From NCBI GenBank assembly GCA_030679615.1, contig JAUXSJ010000234.1:1-7361 (forward strand): a DNA stretch of 7,361 nucleotides, read 5' to 3'. This stretch comes from Parachlamydiaceae bacterium (lineage in GTDB: Bacteria; Chlamydiota; Chlamydiia; Chlamydiales; Parachlamydiaceae). The position numbers and the translations under genes were made by a program. Below the pieces are notes generated by a model. The model was not told where the DNA came from. It saw nothing but the letters and a program-made list of their open reading frames with translations, and ran no database searches. This document shows positions 1-5,483 of this stretch, piece after piece (within the stretch, counting starts at the first letter, position 1; the number at the start of each line of letters is the position of its first letter).

Positions 1-12
1 TTGGGCCTGAAG

Positions 13-81
13 AAGGTATTCAGGCCGTCCCGGCCTGATAGCCAAAATAGATTCAGGCCAAAACAGCCTGCTGATTACCTT
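13..81. repeat. REP-doublet/MITE-like palindromic element, copy 1 (degenerate)
   Basis: The element starts with AAGGTA at 13-18 and ends with TTACCTT at 75-81. Inside it is a perfect 7-bp hairpin, CAGGCCG (21-27), loop TCC, CGGCCTG (31-37). A weaker second hairpin follows, CAGGC (54-58) with GCCTG (66-70). The first arm and hairpin are nearly identical to the element at 5484-5536, and the termini match too. The two are therefore copies of one family whose internal part has diverged. The arrangement, two palindromes between short inverted ends, resembles bacterial interspersed mosaic elements. No coding potential was seen. Confidence 0.75.
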
Positions 82-146
82 TAGATAAGCATGAGTTTCA
101 CTTTCAAACCAAAAGAGGCCACACTCCCCTGGGCTGTTGCAATTTA

Positions 147-159
147 AGCCTTTCAGGCT
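147..159. repeat. short hairpin AGCCT-TTC-AGGCT
   Basis: A 5-bp perfect inverted repeat with a 3-nt loop lies in the gene-free left end. It resembles the stem-3-nt-loop-stem layout of the neighbouring REP-like element and may be an eroded palindrome. With so short a stem, chance is a real alternative. Confidence 0.3.
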
Positions 160-202
160 AAGTAAGTGTAATATTTATGTAATTATTATTTTTAACCTGC
201 GT

Positions 203-247
203 ATGCCTGTCCATCCTGTTCTTTATTCTTTTCATCCTGTAATTTTG
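203..247. repeat. degenerate CATCCTGT-type repeat
   Basis: The octamer CATCCTGT occurs twice (212-219 and 233-240), with further CCTGT-like and TTGTTAA pieces around it. This pattern recalls short tandem motifs of the ATCCTGTAAATCCTG type found between genes in many bacterial genomes. That resemblance is from memory. The copy here is degenerate and sits just beyond the stop of the leftward gene that ends at 248. Confidence 0.3.
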
Positions 248-622
248 TTAAATAATCTTCAAAGGATTAAACTTAATTTTTTCCTTAACTTCATCACATC
301 GATTAGCGCATTCAATATGATCTTTTAAAGTATCCTGTTGAGTACATTTTAAATGACATTCAAACTCGCGAGGATGAAGAAAAGCCTCATAATTTCTGTA
401 AATTCCATCTGACTTAACAAAGCCTCCGATTTTATTTAAAATTTGTTGCCACCTGCTGGCGTAGTATTTAGTTAAACACACTCTTTTAAAATAAATGTTA
501 TCATCGCTAATTACCTGAACTTCCTCTAAAGCTTTTTGACAGCTCAATTTCTTATTTTCTGAGGAAATGCTAAATCTCGATTCATTAAAAAGAGCTTGAT
601 CATAGTCTGCATAACAAGACAT
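248..622 (-). CDS. small cysteine-rich hypothetical protein with twin CX3C motif
   Basis: This 124-aa protein was not recognised as a named family. The start is well supported: an AGGAG Shine-Dalgarno (complement of 630-634) sits 7 nt before the ATG. There is no signal peptide or membrane segment. Seven cysteines are present at 3, 28, 49, 89, 93, 105 and 109. The last four form CX3C-X11-CX3C, the spacing style of small Tim chaperones of the mitochondrial intermembrane space and other helical-hairpin proteins. The remainder is charged and aromatic-rich. It stands alone, divergent from the bicupin. If the organism is an intracellular symbiont, a secreted effector or a metal- or redox-binding protein is conceivable, but function is unknown. 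It is probably a real gene because of its strong RBS and clean ORF. Confidence 0.7.
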   Translation of the reverse strand: MSCYADYDQALFNESRFSISSENKKLSCQKALEEVQVISDDNIYFKRVCLTKYYASRWQQILNKIGGFVKSDGIYRNYEAFLHPREFECHLKCTQQDTLKDHIECANRCDEVKEKIKFNPLKII

Positions 623-629
623 TATTTAT

Positions 630-634
630 CTCCT
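630..634 (-). promoter_or_regulatory. Shine-Dalgarno AGGAG for the 248-622 gene
   Basis: Read on the minus strand, TAAGGAGATAAATAATG places AGGAG 7 nt before the ATG. This fixes the start at 622. Confidence 0.8.
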
Positions 635-673
635 TAGTATTAAAAATTAAAACCTCCAAAAAAACTATTCATT

Positions 674-703
674 TGTATAAATGTTTTTTTATAAGAGAAG
701 CAA
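674..703 (-). promoter_or_regulatory. candidate sigma-70-type promoter for the 248-622 gene
   Basis: On the minus strand, TTGCTT (complement of 698-703) is followed after 18 nt by TATACA (complement of 674-679). Each hexamer is only a partial match to consensus. In such AT-rich DNA this is weak evidence. The position, about 50 nt upstream of the start, is reasonable. Confidence 0.25.
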
Positions 704-765
704 TAATAATAATGTAATTTACTTTTATAACCTTCAATTCACCAAATTCTTTTTATCTTTAGTAT

Positions 766-794
766 TTTAAAAGATTTAATAAAAAATTTATAGA
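766..794 (+). promoter_or_regulatory. candidate promoter for the bicupin gene
   Basis: TTTAAA (766-771) and TATAGA (789-794) are separated by 17 nt. Each matches the sigma-70 consensus at 4 of 6 positions. Initiation near 801 would place the whole inverted repeat at 812-852 inside the transcript leader. Confidence is low because the region is almost pure A and T. Confidence 0.25.
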
Positions 795-811
795 TTTTTT
801 TTTATTTCCTA

Positions 812-852
812 GACATGGTGAAAAGAAATCACCAATAGGTTTTCACCATGTC
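812..852 (+). promoter_or_regulatory. 13-bp perfect inverted repeat over the bicupin start codon
   Basis: GACATGGTGAAAA (812-824) is the exact reverse complement of TTTTCACCATGTC (840-852), leaving a 15-nt loop. The right arm contains the ATG at 848 and the first base pairs of the gene. The only Shine-Dalgarno-like bases, AATAGG (834-839), lie in the loop. A competing short hairpin is possible between GGTGA (817-821) and TCACC (829-833); it would free the right arm. As RNA this could control start-codon access. As DNA it could be an operator for a dimeric regulator. The repeat is directly visible; its role is inference. Confidence 0.7.
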
Positions 853-1858
853 ACATGTATTTTCTCTAGGTTCAATTTCACCTCAAAGACAAACTGCTCA
901 AGGCTCTCGTTCAGACGCTACACAATTAAATTTTCCTGTATTAAAAGGAATGGCCTTGTCGATTTTAAAGCTTAAACCTAATGGATACCGTGAGCCTCAT
1001 TGGCATCCGAATGCTAATGAATTAAGTTATTGCGTAAAAGGAAAGGCTCTCATGACCATGTTTCACCCTGGAGCTGGTCACGAAACTTTTATCATTGAAC
1101 CTGGAACACTTTCATTTGTTCCTATGGGTTATTTACATCATATTCAAAACATTGGGGATGATGAATTGTCTATGCTTGTTTGCTTTAACAGCGAAAAACC
1201 TGAAGACATTGATCTTTCCAACGCCGTTCATGTCGTTCCAAATTCAATTATGAGTGGTACTTTTAGTCAAAATCTTTCCTTTTTTAATGAATTTCACACA
1301 AACGACACATCTGTTTTCATTGGGGAATTTAAAAAACAACCCACGACTCATCTTGAATGGGAAACGAATCGTTTTAAAATGGATATTGGATCTGTAGTTC
1401 CTCCTGTTCAAAATCAAGGGGGTTGGGTCAAAATGAGTAATGAATTTTTATTTCCCAGTTTAGACGGATTGGCTTTATACCTATTGCAACTCAATTCAAA
1501 AGGAATTCGAGAACCCCATTGGCACCCCAATGCTCATGAGCTCAATATTGTGTTAAAAGGTAGCGCTAAAATTACTTTATTATCACCTGGTGGGGCTATT
1601 GACACGTTTGATATGAAAGAAGGCGATATCAGTTTTCTTCCGAAAGGGTATTTTCATTATATTGAGAACACAGCATCTGCTGATACGCAAATGGCAGTTT
1701 TCTTTAGTCACAAAAGTCCATCAGATATTGGTTTATCTGGATGCTTAGGAGCTTATTCAAATGATTTATTAGCTGATTTATTCCAGTGTCCCGCAAATTA
1801 TTTAGATAAATTCCCAAAATATCAACATGATCTATTTGTAGTAGCTGGTGGGGGTTAG
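848..1858 (+). CDS. bicupin protein, oxalate decarboxylase-like
   Basis: A 336-aa protein with two tandem germin-type cupin domains, about residues 25-115 and 195-290, homologous to each other. Cupin motif 1 is intact in both: H51, H53, E58 in the first and H224, H226, E231 in the second, each within REPHWHPNA(N/H)E. Motif 2 is intact as well, G-x5-PxG-x2-H-x3-N, with H97 and H270. Both domains should therefore bind a metal, usually manganese in bicupins of the oxalate decarboxylase/oxidase class. No SENS-type lid loop of the Bacillus enzyme was seen, so the substrate is uncertain. There is no signal peptide, so it is probably cytoplasmic. The start at 848 is the only sensible one: an in-frame TAG lies at 836-838, and homology between the two halves begins by residue 18. 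It is monocistronic and followed by a terminator-like REP. Confidence 0.9.
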   Translation: MSHVFSLGSISPQRQTAQGSRSDATQLNFPVLKGMALSILKLKPNGYREPHWHPNANELSYCVKGKALMTMFHPGAGHETFIIEPGTLSFVPMGYLHHIQNIGDDELSMLVCFNSEKPEDIDLSNAVHVVPNSIMSGTFSQNLSFFNEFHTNDTSVFIGEFKKQPTTHLEWETNRFKMDIGSVVPPVQNQGGWVKMSNEFLFPSLDGLALYLLQLNSKGIREPHWHPNAHELNIVLKGSAKITLLSPGGAIDTFDMKEGDISFLPKGYFHYIENTASADTQMAVFFSHKSPSDIGLSGCLGAYSNDLLADLFQCPANYLDKFPKYQHDLFVVAGGG

Positions 1859-1863
1859 CACTA

Positions 1864-1921
1864 TTACAGAAATTTCAACTTGATTTTCAACGGACGAGGT
1901 ATTAACCTAGCACTTCTGTAA
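1864..1921. repeat. 8-bp inverted repeat downstream of the bicupin
   Basis: TTACAGAA (1864-1871) and TTCTGTAA (1914-1921) are perfect inverted repeats separated by 42 nt. They lie between the bicupin stop and the left REP. There is no T tract, so it is not a terminator by itself. It could be a scar of an older insertion or chance. Confidence 0.3.
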
Positions 1922-1936
1922 ATATAAAATTTTATT

Positions 1937-1967
1937 TGGAGTGCGAAGGCCCTGCCTTCGCTTTTTT
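1937..1967 (+). repeat. left REP palindrome flanking the RAYT gene
   Basis: It consists of a GGAG tetranucleotide (1938-1941), one base, then a perfect 8-bp hairpin, GCGAAGGC (1943-1950), loop CCT, GCCTTCGC (1954-1961), followed by TTTTTT. A GTAG/GGAG tetranucleotide 5' of a palindrome is the hallmark of REPs recognised by RAYT enzymes. The 31-bp sequence reappears exactly, in inverted orientation, at 2512-2542. Confidence 0.88.
1943..1967 (+). terminator. rho-independent terminator (left REP) after the bicupin
   Basis: A perfect 8-bp GC-rich stem with a 3-nt loop is followed directly by six T on the plus strand. It lies 84 bp past the bicupin stop, oriented to end that transcript before it enters the RAYT gene. 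Confidence 0.75.
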
Positions 1968-1984
1968 CACGGAACTACGCAAAG

Positions 1985-2512
1985 ATGACCTGGCACCATT
2001 CTCCATCGCATCGAACTCAGTCTACAGGAGTGTATATGGTCACTGGAGCAACTCTTCGTAAGGAACATTTTTTTTCTTCTGACGCATCTCTTGACATGCT
2101 TGATTTTATTCTTAAAGAAACCATTGAAAACTATAAATTAGGCCTTCAAGCCTGGGCTCTATTTCCTAATCATTACCACCTTATTATTCTTATTTACCCA
2201 AATTCTCGGCCCTTGCAATCTTTCATTAATCATTTCCATTCTATGAGCAGCAGAAAACTGAACATATTAACAAATTGTCCCGGAAGAAAAATTTGGTTTC
2301 AATATTGGGATACGCAATTAACCTATAGAACATCTTATTACGCTCGTTTGAATTACGTGATGAACAATCCCGTTAAGCATGGATTAGTACACCATGCAGA
2401 AAACTATCCTTGGTGTTCAGCAAAGTGGTTTAAAGAAAACACTCCCGAAGGAAACTATCGAACCATCACTTCGTTTAAAACTGATACTATTTCTGTTATA
2501 GATGACTTCTAA
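1985..2512 (+). CDS. REP-associated tyrosine transposase (RAYT, Y1/IS200-like superfamily)
   Basis: A 175-aa single-strand DNA endonuclease of the Y1-transposase family, which cleaves and joins REP hairpin DNA. The metal-binding HUH-type motif is present as HYH (63-65) within AWALFPNHYHLII. The likely catalytic tyrosine is Y124 in RLNYVMNNPVKHGLV. Other family hallmarks are WHHSPSH (3-9), VYMVTGATLRKEH (16-28), WFQYWDTQLT (104-113), YPWCSAKWF (141-149) and SFKTD near the C-terminus. Length is normal and all motifs are intact, so it is probably functional. The start at 1985 keeps the conserved WHHSPSH segment but has only a weak RBS. The ATG at 2036 has a better AGGAG (2026-2030) but would lose that segment. 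REP terminators on both sides face inward, so read-through from neighbours should be low. No promoter was identified. Confidence 0.93.
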   Translation: MTWHHSPSHRTQSTGVYMVTGATLRKEHFFSSDASLDMLDFILKETIENYKLGLQAWALFPNHYHLIILIYPNSRPLQSFINHFHSMSSRKLNILTNCPGRKIWFQYWDTQLTYRTSYYARLNYVMNNPVKHGLVHHAENYPWCSAKWFKENTPEGNYRTITSFKTDTISVIDDF

Positions 2513-2536
2513 AAAAAGCGAAGGCAGGGCCTTCGC
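2511..2536 (-). terminator. rho-independent terminator (right REP) after the PRTase-hydrolase gene
   Basis: On the minus strand the hairpin GCGAAGGC-CCT-GCCTTCGC is followed by seven T. It lies 55 bp beyond the stop of the leftward gene ending at 2592, oriented to stop that transcript before it runs antisense into the RAYT gene. Confidence 0.75.
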
Positions 2537-2542
2537 ACTCCA
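2512..2542 (-). repeat. right REP palindrome flanking the RAYT gene
   Basis: This is an exact inverted copy of 1937-1967, with GGAG (complement of 2538-2541) ahead of the hairpin (complement of 2518-2536). Its first base is the last base of the RAYT stop codon. Confidence 0.88.
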
Positions 2543-2591
2543 TAGAGTGTCTTCATCTAATTGTGAATGGATAAACTAGCTCGATGACAAA

Positions 2592-3920
2592 TTAGACAAA
2601 ATGCACTTGAAACCAACCAGCCGCCAATTCCGCAACTTGCTCTAACGCACCTTCTTCTTCAAATAAATGCGTTGCTTTTGGCACAATCTCAATTTTCTTT
2701 TCACATAATAGCTTCTCATAGGCTTGATGATTCAAATCGATAACAACATGATCATTCCCACCCACAATCAGCAACGTAGGTGATTTTACTTGAAATAATG
2801 AAGTAAGGGCTAAATCAGGTCGCCCCCCACGAGAAACTACTGCAGAAATTTCATTTCCCTTTTTTGCAGCTGCCATCAATGCGGCGGCAGCCCCTGTGCT
2901 TGCACCAAAATACCCAACTTTATAGGATTGTGTTAGTTTTTCATTTTTTAACCAATCTGTTACAGCAACCAGACGCTCAGCTAACATTTCGATATCAAAT
3001 CGAAATTCCCTTGTTTGATCATCTACAATCTCTTCCTGCATTGTCAATAGATCAACTAATAACGACCCTAAATTATTTTTATTTAGATATTTAGCTACAA
3101 ATTGATTACGCGGACTTAATCGACTACTTCCACTTCCATGAGCAAATATCACAATCCCTTTAGCTTGATCAGGCACTCTTAAATTTCCTAAAAGATAAAA
3201 ATCTTTGATAGGAATCTGAACTTCTTTATTTACTTGATTTCCAATACTTTCTTTCTCTGTATGTTCCCGTTTAGATGAAGCTTTTAATAACTTAAGAACT
3301 TCATTGTCCTCAGTTTGATAAAAAGAAATATAATACATAGAAACACTTCCAAAATCTTCTGAACTATAAAGACAAATCACCTCATCTGCCAATTCTTCGG
3401 TTAATTTTAATGCATGAGAAGAGGCAACAGGGACAGCGACGATGACTTTTTTAGCGCCCTCTTTTTTCATAGCCTTAATACTGGCTAGCATGGTTGCACC
3501 TGTTGCCATTCCATCGTCAATAAGAATAACTGTTTTTCCTTGAATATGAGGACGAGGTGTTGCTTGTTGATATAGTTCTAAACGTTGATGTGCTTTAGCT
3601 AATTCACTCTCAATTTCTTTATTTAAATAAGAATCGGTGACATGAAGCAATCGAATGATTGAGGAATTAAAAACTCCTTCTCCATTTTCTACGATTGCAC
3701 CAAGCGCTAATTCAGGATTTCCTGGAGCTCCAATTTTTCTTGGAACCACAACATTTAATGGTAAAGAGAGTTCTTTGGATATAACGGAAGCAACAACGAC
3801 TCCCCCTCTGGCTAATCCAATCACTAGAGTATCTTTTCGATCTCGATATTGTTCAAAAAAAGGAACTAATAATTTACCTGCGTGATATCTATCCTGAAAA
3901 ACAAGAACGGATCCAACCAT
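2592..3920 (-). CDS. phosphoribosyltransferase fused to dienelactone-hydrolase-like domain
   Basis: A 442-aa two-domain protein. Residues about 5-215 are a type I phosphoribosyltransferase fold; VILIDDGMATGA (131-142) is the PRPP-binding loop, and GLARGG (35-40) and RKIGAPGNPE (61-70) match the group. Residues about 235-440 are an alpha/beta hydrolase of the dienelactone hydrolase type: HGSG (261-264) near the oxyanion hole, nucleophile S341 in GASTG, probable D390 in GGND and H418 in ATHLF. All three triad residues are present. The PRTase base and the hydrolase substrate are unknown. The start at 3920 is preferred over an in-frame ATG at 3968 because AAGGAG lies 6 nt before it and the domain begins immediately. 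No signal peptide, so cytoplasmic. It appears monocistronic, with a promoter candidate upstream and the right REP as terminator. Confidence 0.9.
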   Translation of the reverse strand: MVGSVLVFQDRYHAGKLLVPFFEQYRDRKDTLVIGLARGGVVVASVISKELSLPLNVVVPRKIGAPGNPELALGAIVENGEGVFNSSIIRLLHVTDSYLNKEIESELAKAHQRLELYQQATPRPHIQGKTVILIDDGMATGATMLASIKAMKKEGAKKVIVAVPVASSHALKLTEELADEVICLYSSEDFGSVSMYYISFYQTEDNEVLKLLKASSKREHTEKESIGNQVNKEVQIPIKDFYLLGNLRVPDQAKGIVIFAHGSGSSRLSPRNQFVAKYLNKNNLGSLLVDLLTMQEEIVDDQTREFRFDIEMLAERLVAVTDWLKNEKLTQSYKVGYFGASTGAAAALMAAAKKGNEISAVVSRGGRPDLALTSLFQVKSPTLLIVGGNDHVVIDLNHQAYEKLLCEKKIEIVPKATHLFEEEGALEQVAELAAGWFQVHFV

Positions 3921-3977
3921 GATCAACTCCTTTTTTGTGATCATGAAGGAACAAATAAATTTTTTCAATTATTACTA

Positions 3978-4005
3978 ATTATATAAATAAGTTATTTAGA
4001 ATTAA
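3978..4005 (-). promoter_or_regulatory. candidate promoter for the PRTase-hydrolase gene
   Basis: On the minus strand a perfect TATAAT (complement of 3978-3983) lies about 58 nt upstream of the start at 3920. Only a weak TTAATT-like -35 sits 16 nt further upstream. The -10 match is exact, but the surrounding DNA is very AT-rich. Confidence 0.35.
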
Positions 4006-4067
4006 CGAGTTGTGCAGAATAACACAAAAACAGACTGAACGATTAGTGCTGTCAACTTAAGCCACAA

Positions 4068-4089
4068 AATTCCTTCTTTTCAAGGAATT
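4068..4089 (-). terminator. weak terminator-like hairpin at the 3' end of the 179-aa gene
   Basis: AATTCCTT (4068-4075) and AAGGAATT (4082-4089) form a perfect 8-bp stem with a 6-nt loop that includes the stop codon of the gene ending at 4080. On the minus strand it is followed by only two further T. The stem is AT-rich, so termination would be weak. Confidence 0.35.
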
Positions 4090-4619
4090 GACACAACTTT
4101 TAGGGCTTCTTCGTAATTTTCTTCATATTCATTTTTATATTTAAAACTATCTTCAGGATCTATTGTAGAATAATTTAAAATTCCCTGTAAGATTTGAGCA
4201 TTTGAAATATCAGGGTCCTTCAAACTTCTACCCTTTCTATCATGATTGTAAATAATAATTTGTATATTTTTTATTGTAAAAGGAGGTTCGTTAATAAATT
4301 CTTGAATCTCCTTGTTTTGATTAACTTGCTCCAATAATTCTTGAGCTGCATTTATAAGTAATTCTCGTAATTGATCTTTAGTATAAGAGCTTTTTGTATC
4401 AAAACATAGTGTTAATTCTTGAATAGGACCTCCTGGCATAGCTGTACCTGCGCCAAAAGGTTTAAGATTATATTTCTCTTTAATAATTTTTGCTGTCTTA
4501 CCTAATATACTGTTGACGAGCTGTTCTCCTTTGGATGGATGATATTCTTGTTTATTACTGGTCATAATAAAACCTGTAAAGATCAATAAAATGATTAATA
4601 AAATAAAGGTAATCTTCAT
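4080..4619 (-). CDS. hypothetical exported or membrane-anchored protein, chlamydia-like family
   Basis: A 179-aa protein with no named function. Residues 3-19 are strongly hydrophobic after a lysine, fitting an uncleaved signal anchor or a signal peptide. There is no lipobox cysteine. The rest is soluble and charged: a glycine-rich GAGTAMPGGP patch (56-65), a helical region TKDQLRELLINAAQELLEQV (80-99), and an acidic tyrosine-rich tail DPEDSFKYKNEYEENYEEA. Similar proteins are, from memory, found in environmental chlamydiae, sometimes near RHS-type genes; this was not checked. The start at 4619 has no clear RBS. Its first 65 bp overlap, in another frame, the tail of the broken RHS fragment upstream. 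A role as accessory or immunity partner of a former RHS gene is speculation. Confidence 0.7.
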   Translation of the reverse strand: MKITFILLIILLIFTGFIMTSNKQEYHPSKGEQLVNSILGKTAKIIKEKYNLKPFGAGTAMPGGPIQELTLCFDTKSSYTKDQLRELLINAAQELLEQVNQNKEIQEFINEPPFTIKNIQIIIYNHDRKGRSLKDPDISNAQILQGILNYSTIDPEDSFKYKNEYEENYEEALKVVSIP

Positions 4620-5305
4620 AACATTTTGCCTGTATTAAAAGGAAATAAATAGGATCTATCACCTGGGTTGCCATAATCGAAGTCAGCTCTTCGCCTAAAA
4701 ACTGTGATGGTAGATCGTTTACACGTTTATAAATGCACTTGGAACCATCACCTAAAGTTAGTTCACAAATATCTCCTTTGCAATGAAGTTGGTTGTTTTG
4801 ATGATTGGTTTTCCAATTGATTTCTTCAGCATAAGTATTAACTAACCCTAAAGCATTGTTTAAGGCATCTATTTTGAGCGGGTCTTTAGTCGATCCATTT
4901 GTATTCCTCCACCCAGTGTAAGGCAGAATTCCTCCCGAACGTTCTCCTATGAAAGCAGAAGTCCATTCAAATCGATCTTTGCCAATGGTGCATGATTTTC
5001 CAGAAGGATCCTTTCCTATAACAAAAAATCTTTGAGGAAAAATTCTCCATCCACCTTTATAAGATCTTGTAATGATATCTTTTGTGCTATAAAAACGCTG
5101 CAAGACTAAAGCATCAGGTCCTTCAATCACTAAATCTGTTACAGATTCGCAATAATCACCACTAATGACATTCACACTGTTTTGAATGAAGGCATCTGGA
5201 TCTGATTCGGTAGAAATAAGTTGCAACTGACTAGAAAAAAGAGCAGGTGAATATATACAAAAAAAAGCAAGAAATATTAAAAAAGCAGTGTCGTAAAAAA
5301 ATCAT
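4555..5305 (-). pseudogene. RHS/YD-repeat family protein, N-terminal remnant
   Basis: Residues 13-50 of the open frame, which starts at a TTG at 5226, include NSVNVISGDYCESVTDLVIEG and QRFYSTKD. This is the DUF6531-like beginning of RHS proteins, followed by YKGGWRIFP and a WRNTNGSTKDP region. Full RHS proteins run to well over a thousand residues; here the frame ends after 223, and the last 30 or so are AT-rich translation across the start of the next gene. Upstream of the TTG the frame continues as a hydrophobic stretch, FLIFLAFFCIYSPALFSSQ, clearly a signal peptide, but it meets TGA at 5302-5304 (complement) and contains no ATG. An ATG at 5305 lies one frame off. Loss of one T from runs complementary to 5295-5301, 5279-5284 or 5259-5266 would join it. 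The gene is therefore both frameshifted and truncated. Confidence 0.75.
5259..5301 (-). other. three homopolymer T runs in the RHS leader (frameshift candidates)
   Basis: On the minus strand, runs of 7, 6 and 8 T lie between the ATG at 5305 and the in-frame signal peptide. Shortening any one by a base joins the start to the RHS frame. Shortening the 6-T run gives MIFLRHCFLIFLAFFCIYSP, a well-formed signal peptide with a positive charge before the hydrophobic core. Confidence 0.55.
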
Positions 5306-5483
5306 ATTAATTTTCTCAATTATTTTAAATCGTTAAAAGGCTTAGAATATAAAGAAAAATTTAATTTTCACGCAGTTAAAAGTGAACGAATAATAAATAT
5401 TTTAAAACCTTTAAGATTATGACAAAGTACAACGAGAAGATTTTTTGTAAGTTCTCAAAATTCATGACAAGGCGAAGCTTGAA
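5306..5483. other. AT-rich intergenic stretch without recognised features
   Basis: No ORF of note, RNA gene or strong promoter was recognised between the RHS remnant and the repeat at 5484. It presumably holds the old RHS promoter, but no convincing -10/-35 pair was found. Confidence 0.5.

Larger units (their letters stand above)
1937..2542. mobile_element. REP-RAYT-REP unit
   Basis: A tyrosine transposase gene is enclosed by two perfect 31-bp inverted REP copies. The left one begins 48 bp before the start codon, and the right one overlaps the stop codon by one base. This is the typical genomic setting of RAYT genes, which are usually single-copy and thought to act on REPs elsewhere rather than to move themselves. 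No target-site duplication was visible outside the copies. Confidence 0.75.

Noticed and set aside
137..328. 63-aa plus-strand ORF
   Set aside because: It overlaps the end of the 248-622 gene antisense, begins in repeat-rich DNA, has no RBS and no recognisable features.
1925..2555. Target-site duplication around the REP-RAYT-REP unit
   Set aside because: The flanks outside the two 31-bp copies share no convincing direct repeat, so recent insertion of the whole unit is not supported.
2864..3885. Two 76-aa plus-strand ORFs (2864-3094, 3655-3885)
   Set aside because: Both are antisense within the well-supported PRTase-hydrolase gene and have no family resemblance.
3921..3968. Longer N-terminus for the PRTase-hydrolase gene starting at 3968
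   Set aside because: The AAGGAG Shine-Dalgarno lies inside this extension, 6 nt before the ATG at 3920, and the domain starts right after it.
4050..4055. Perfect TTGACA on the minus strand as a -35 box
   Set aside because: At 16-18 nt spacing no acceptable -10 follows; the nearest TATAAT is far too distant (over 60 nt).
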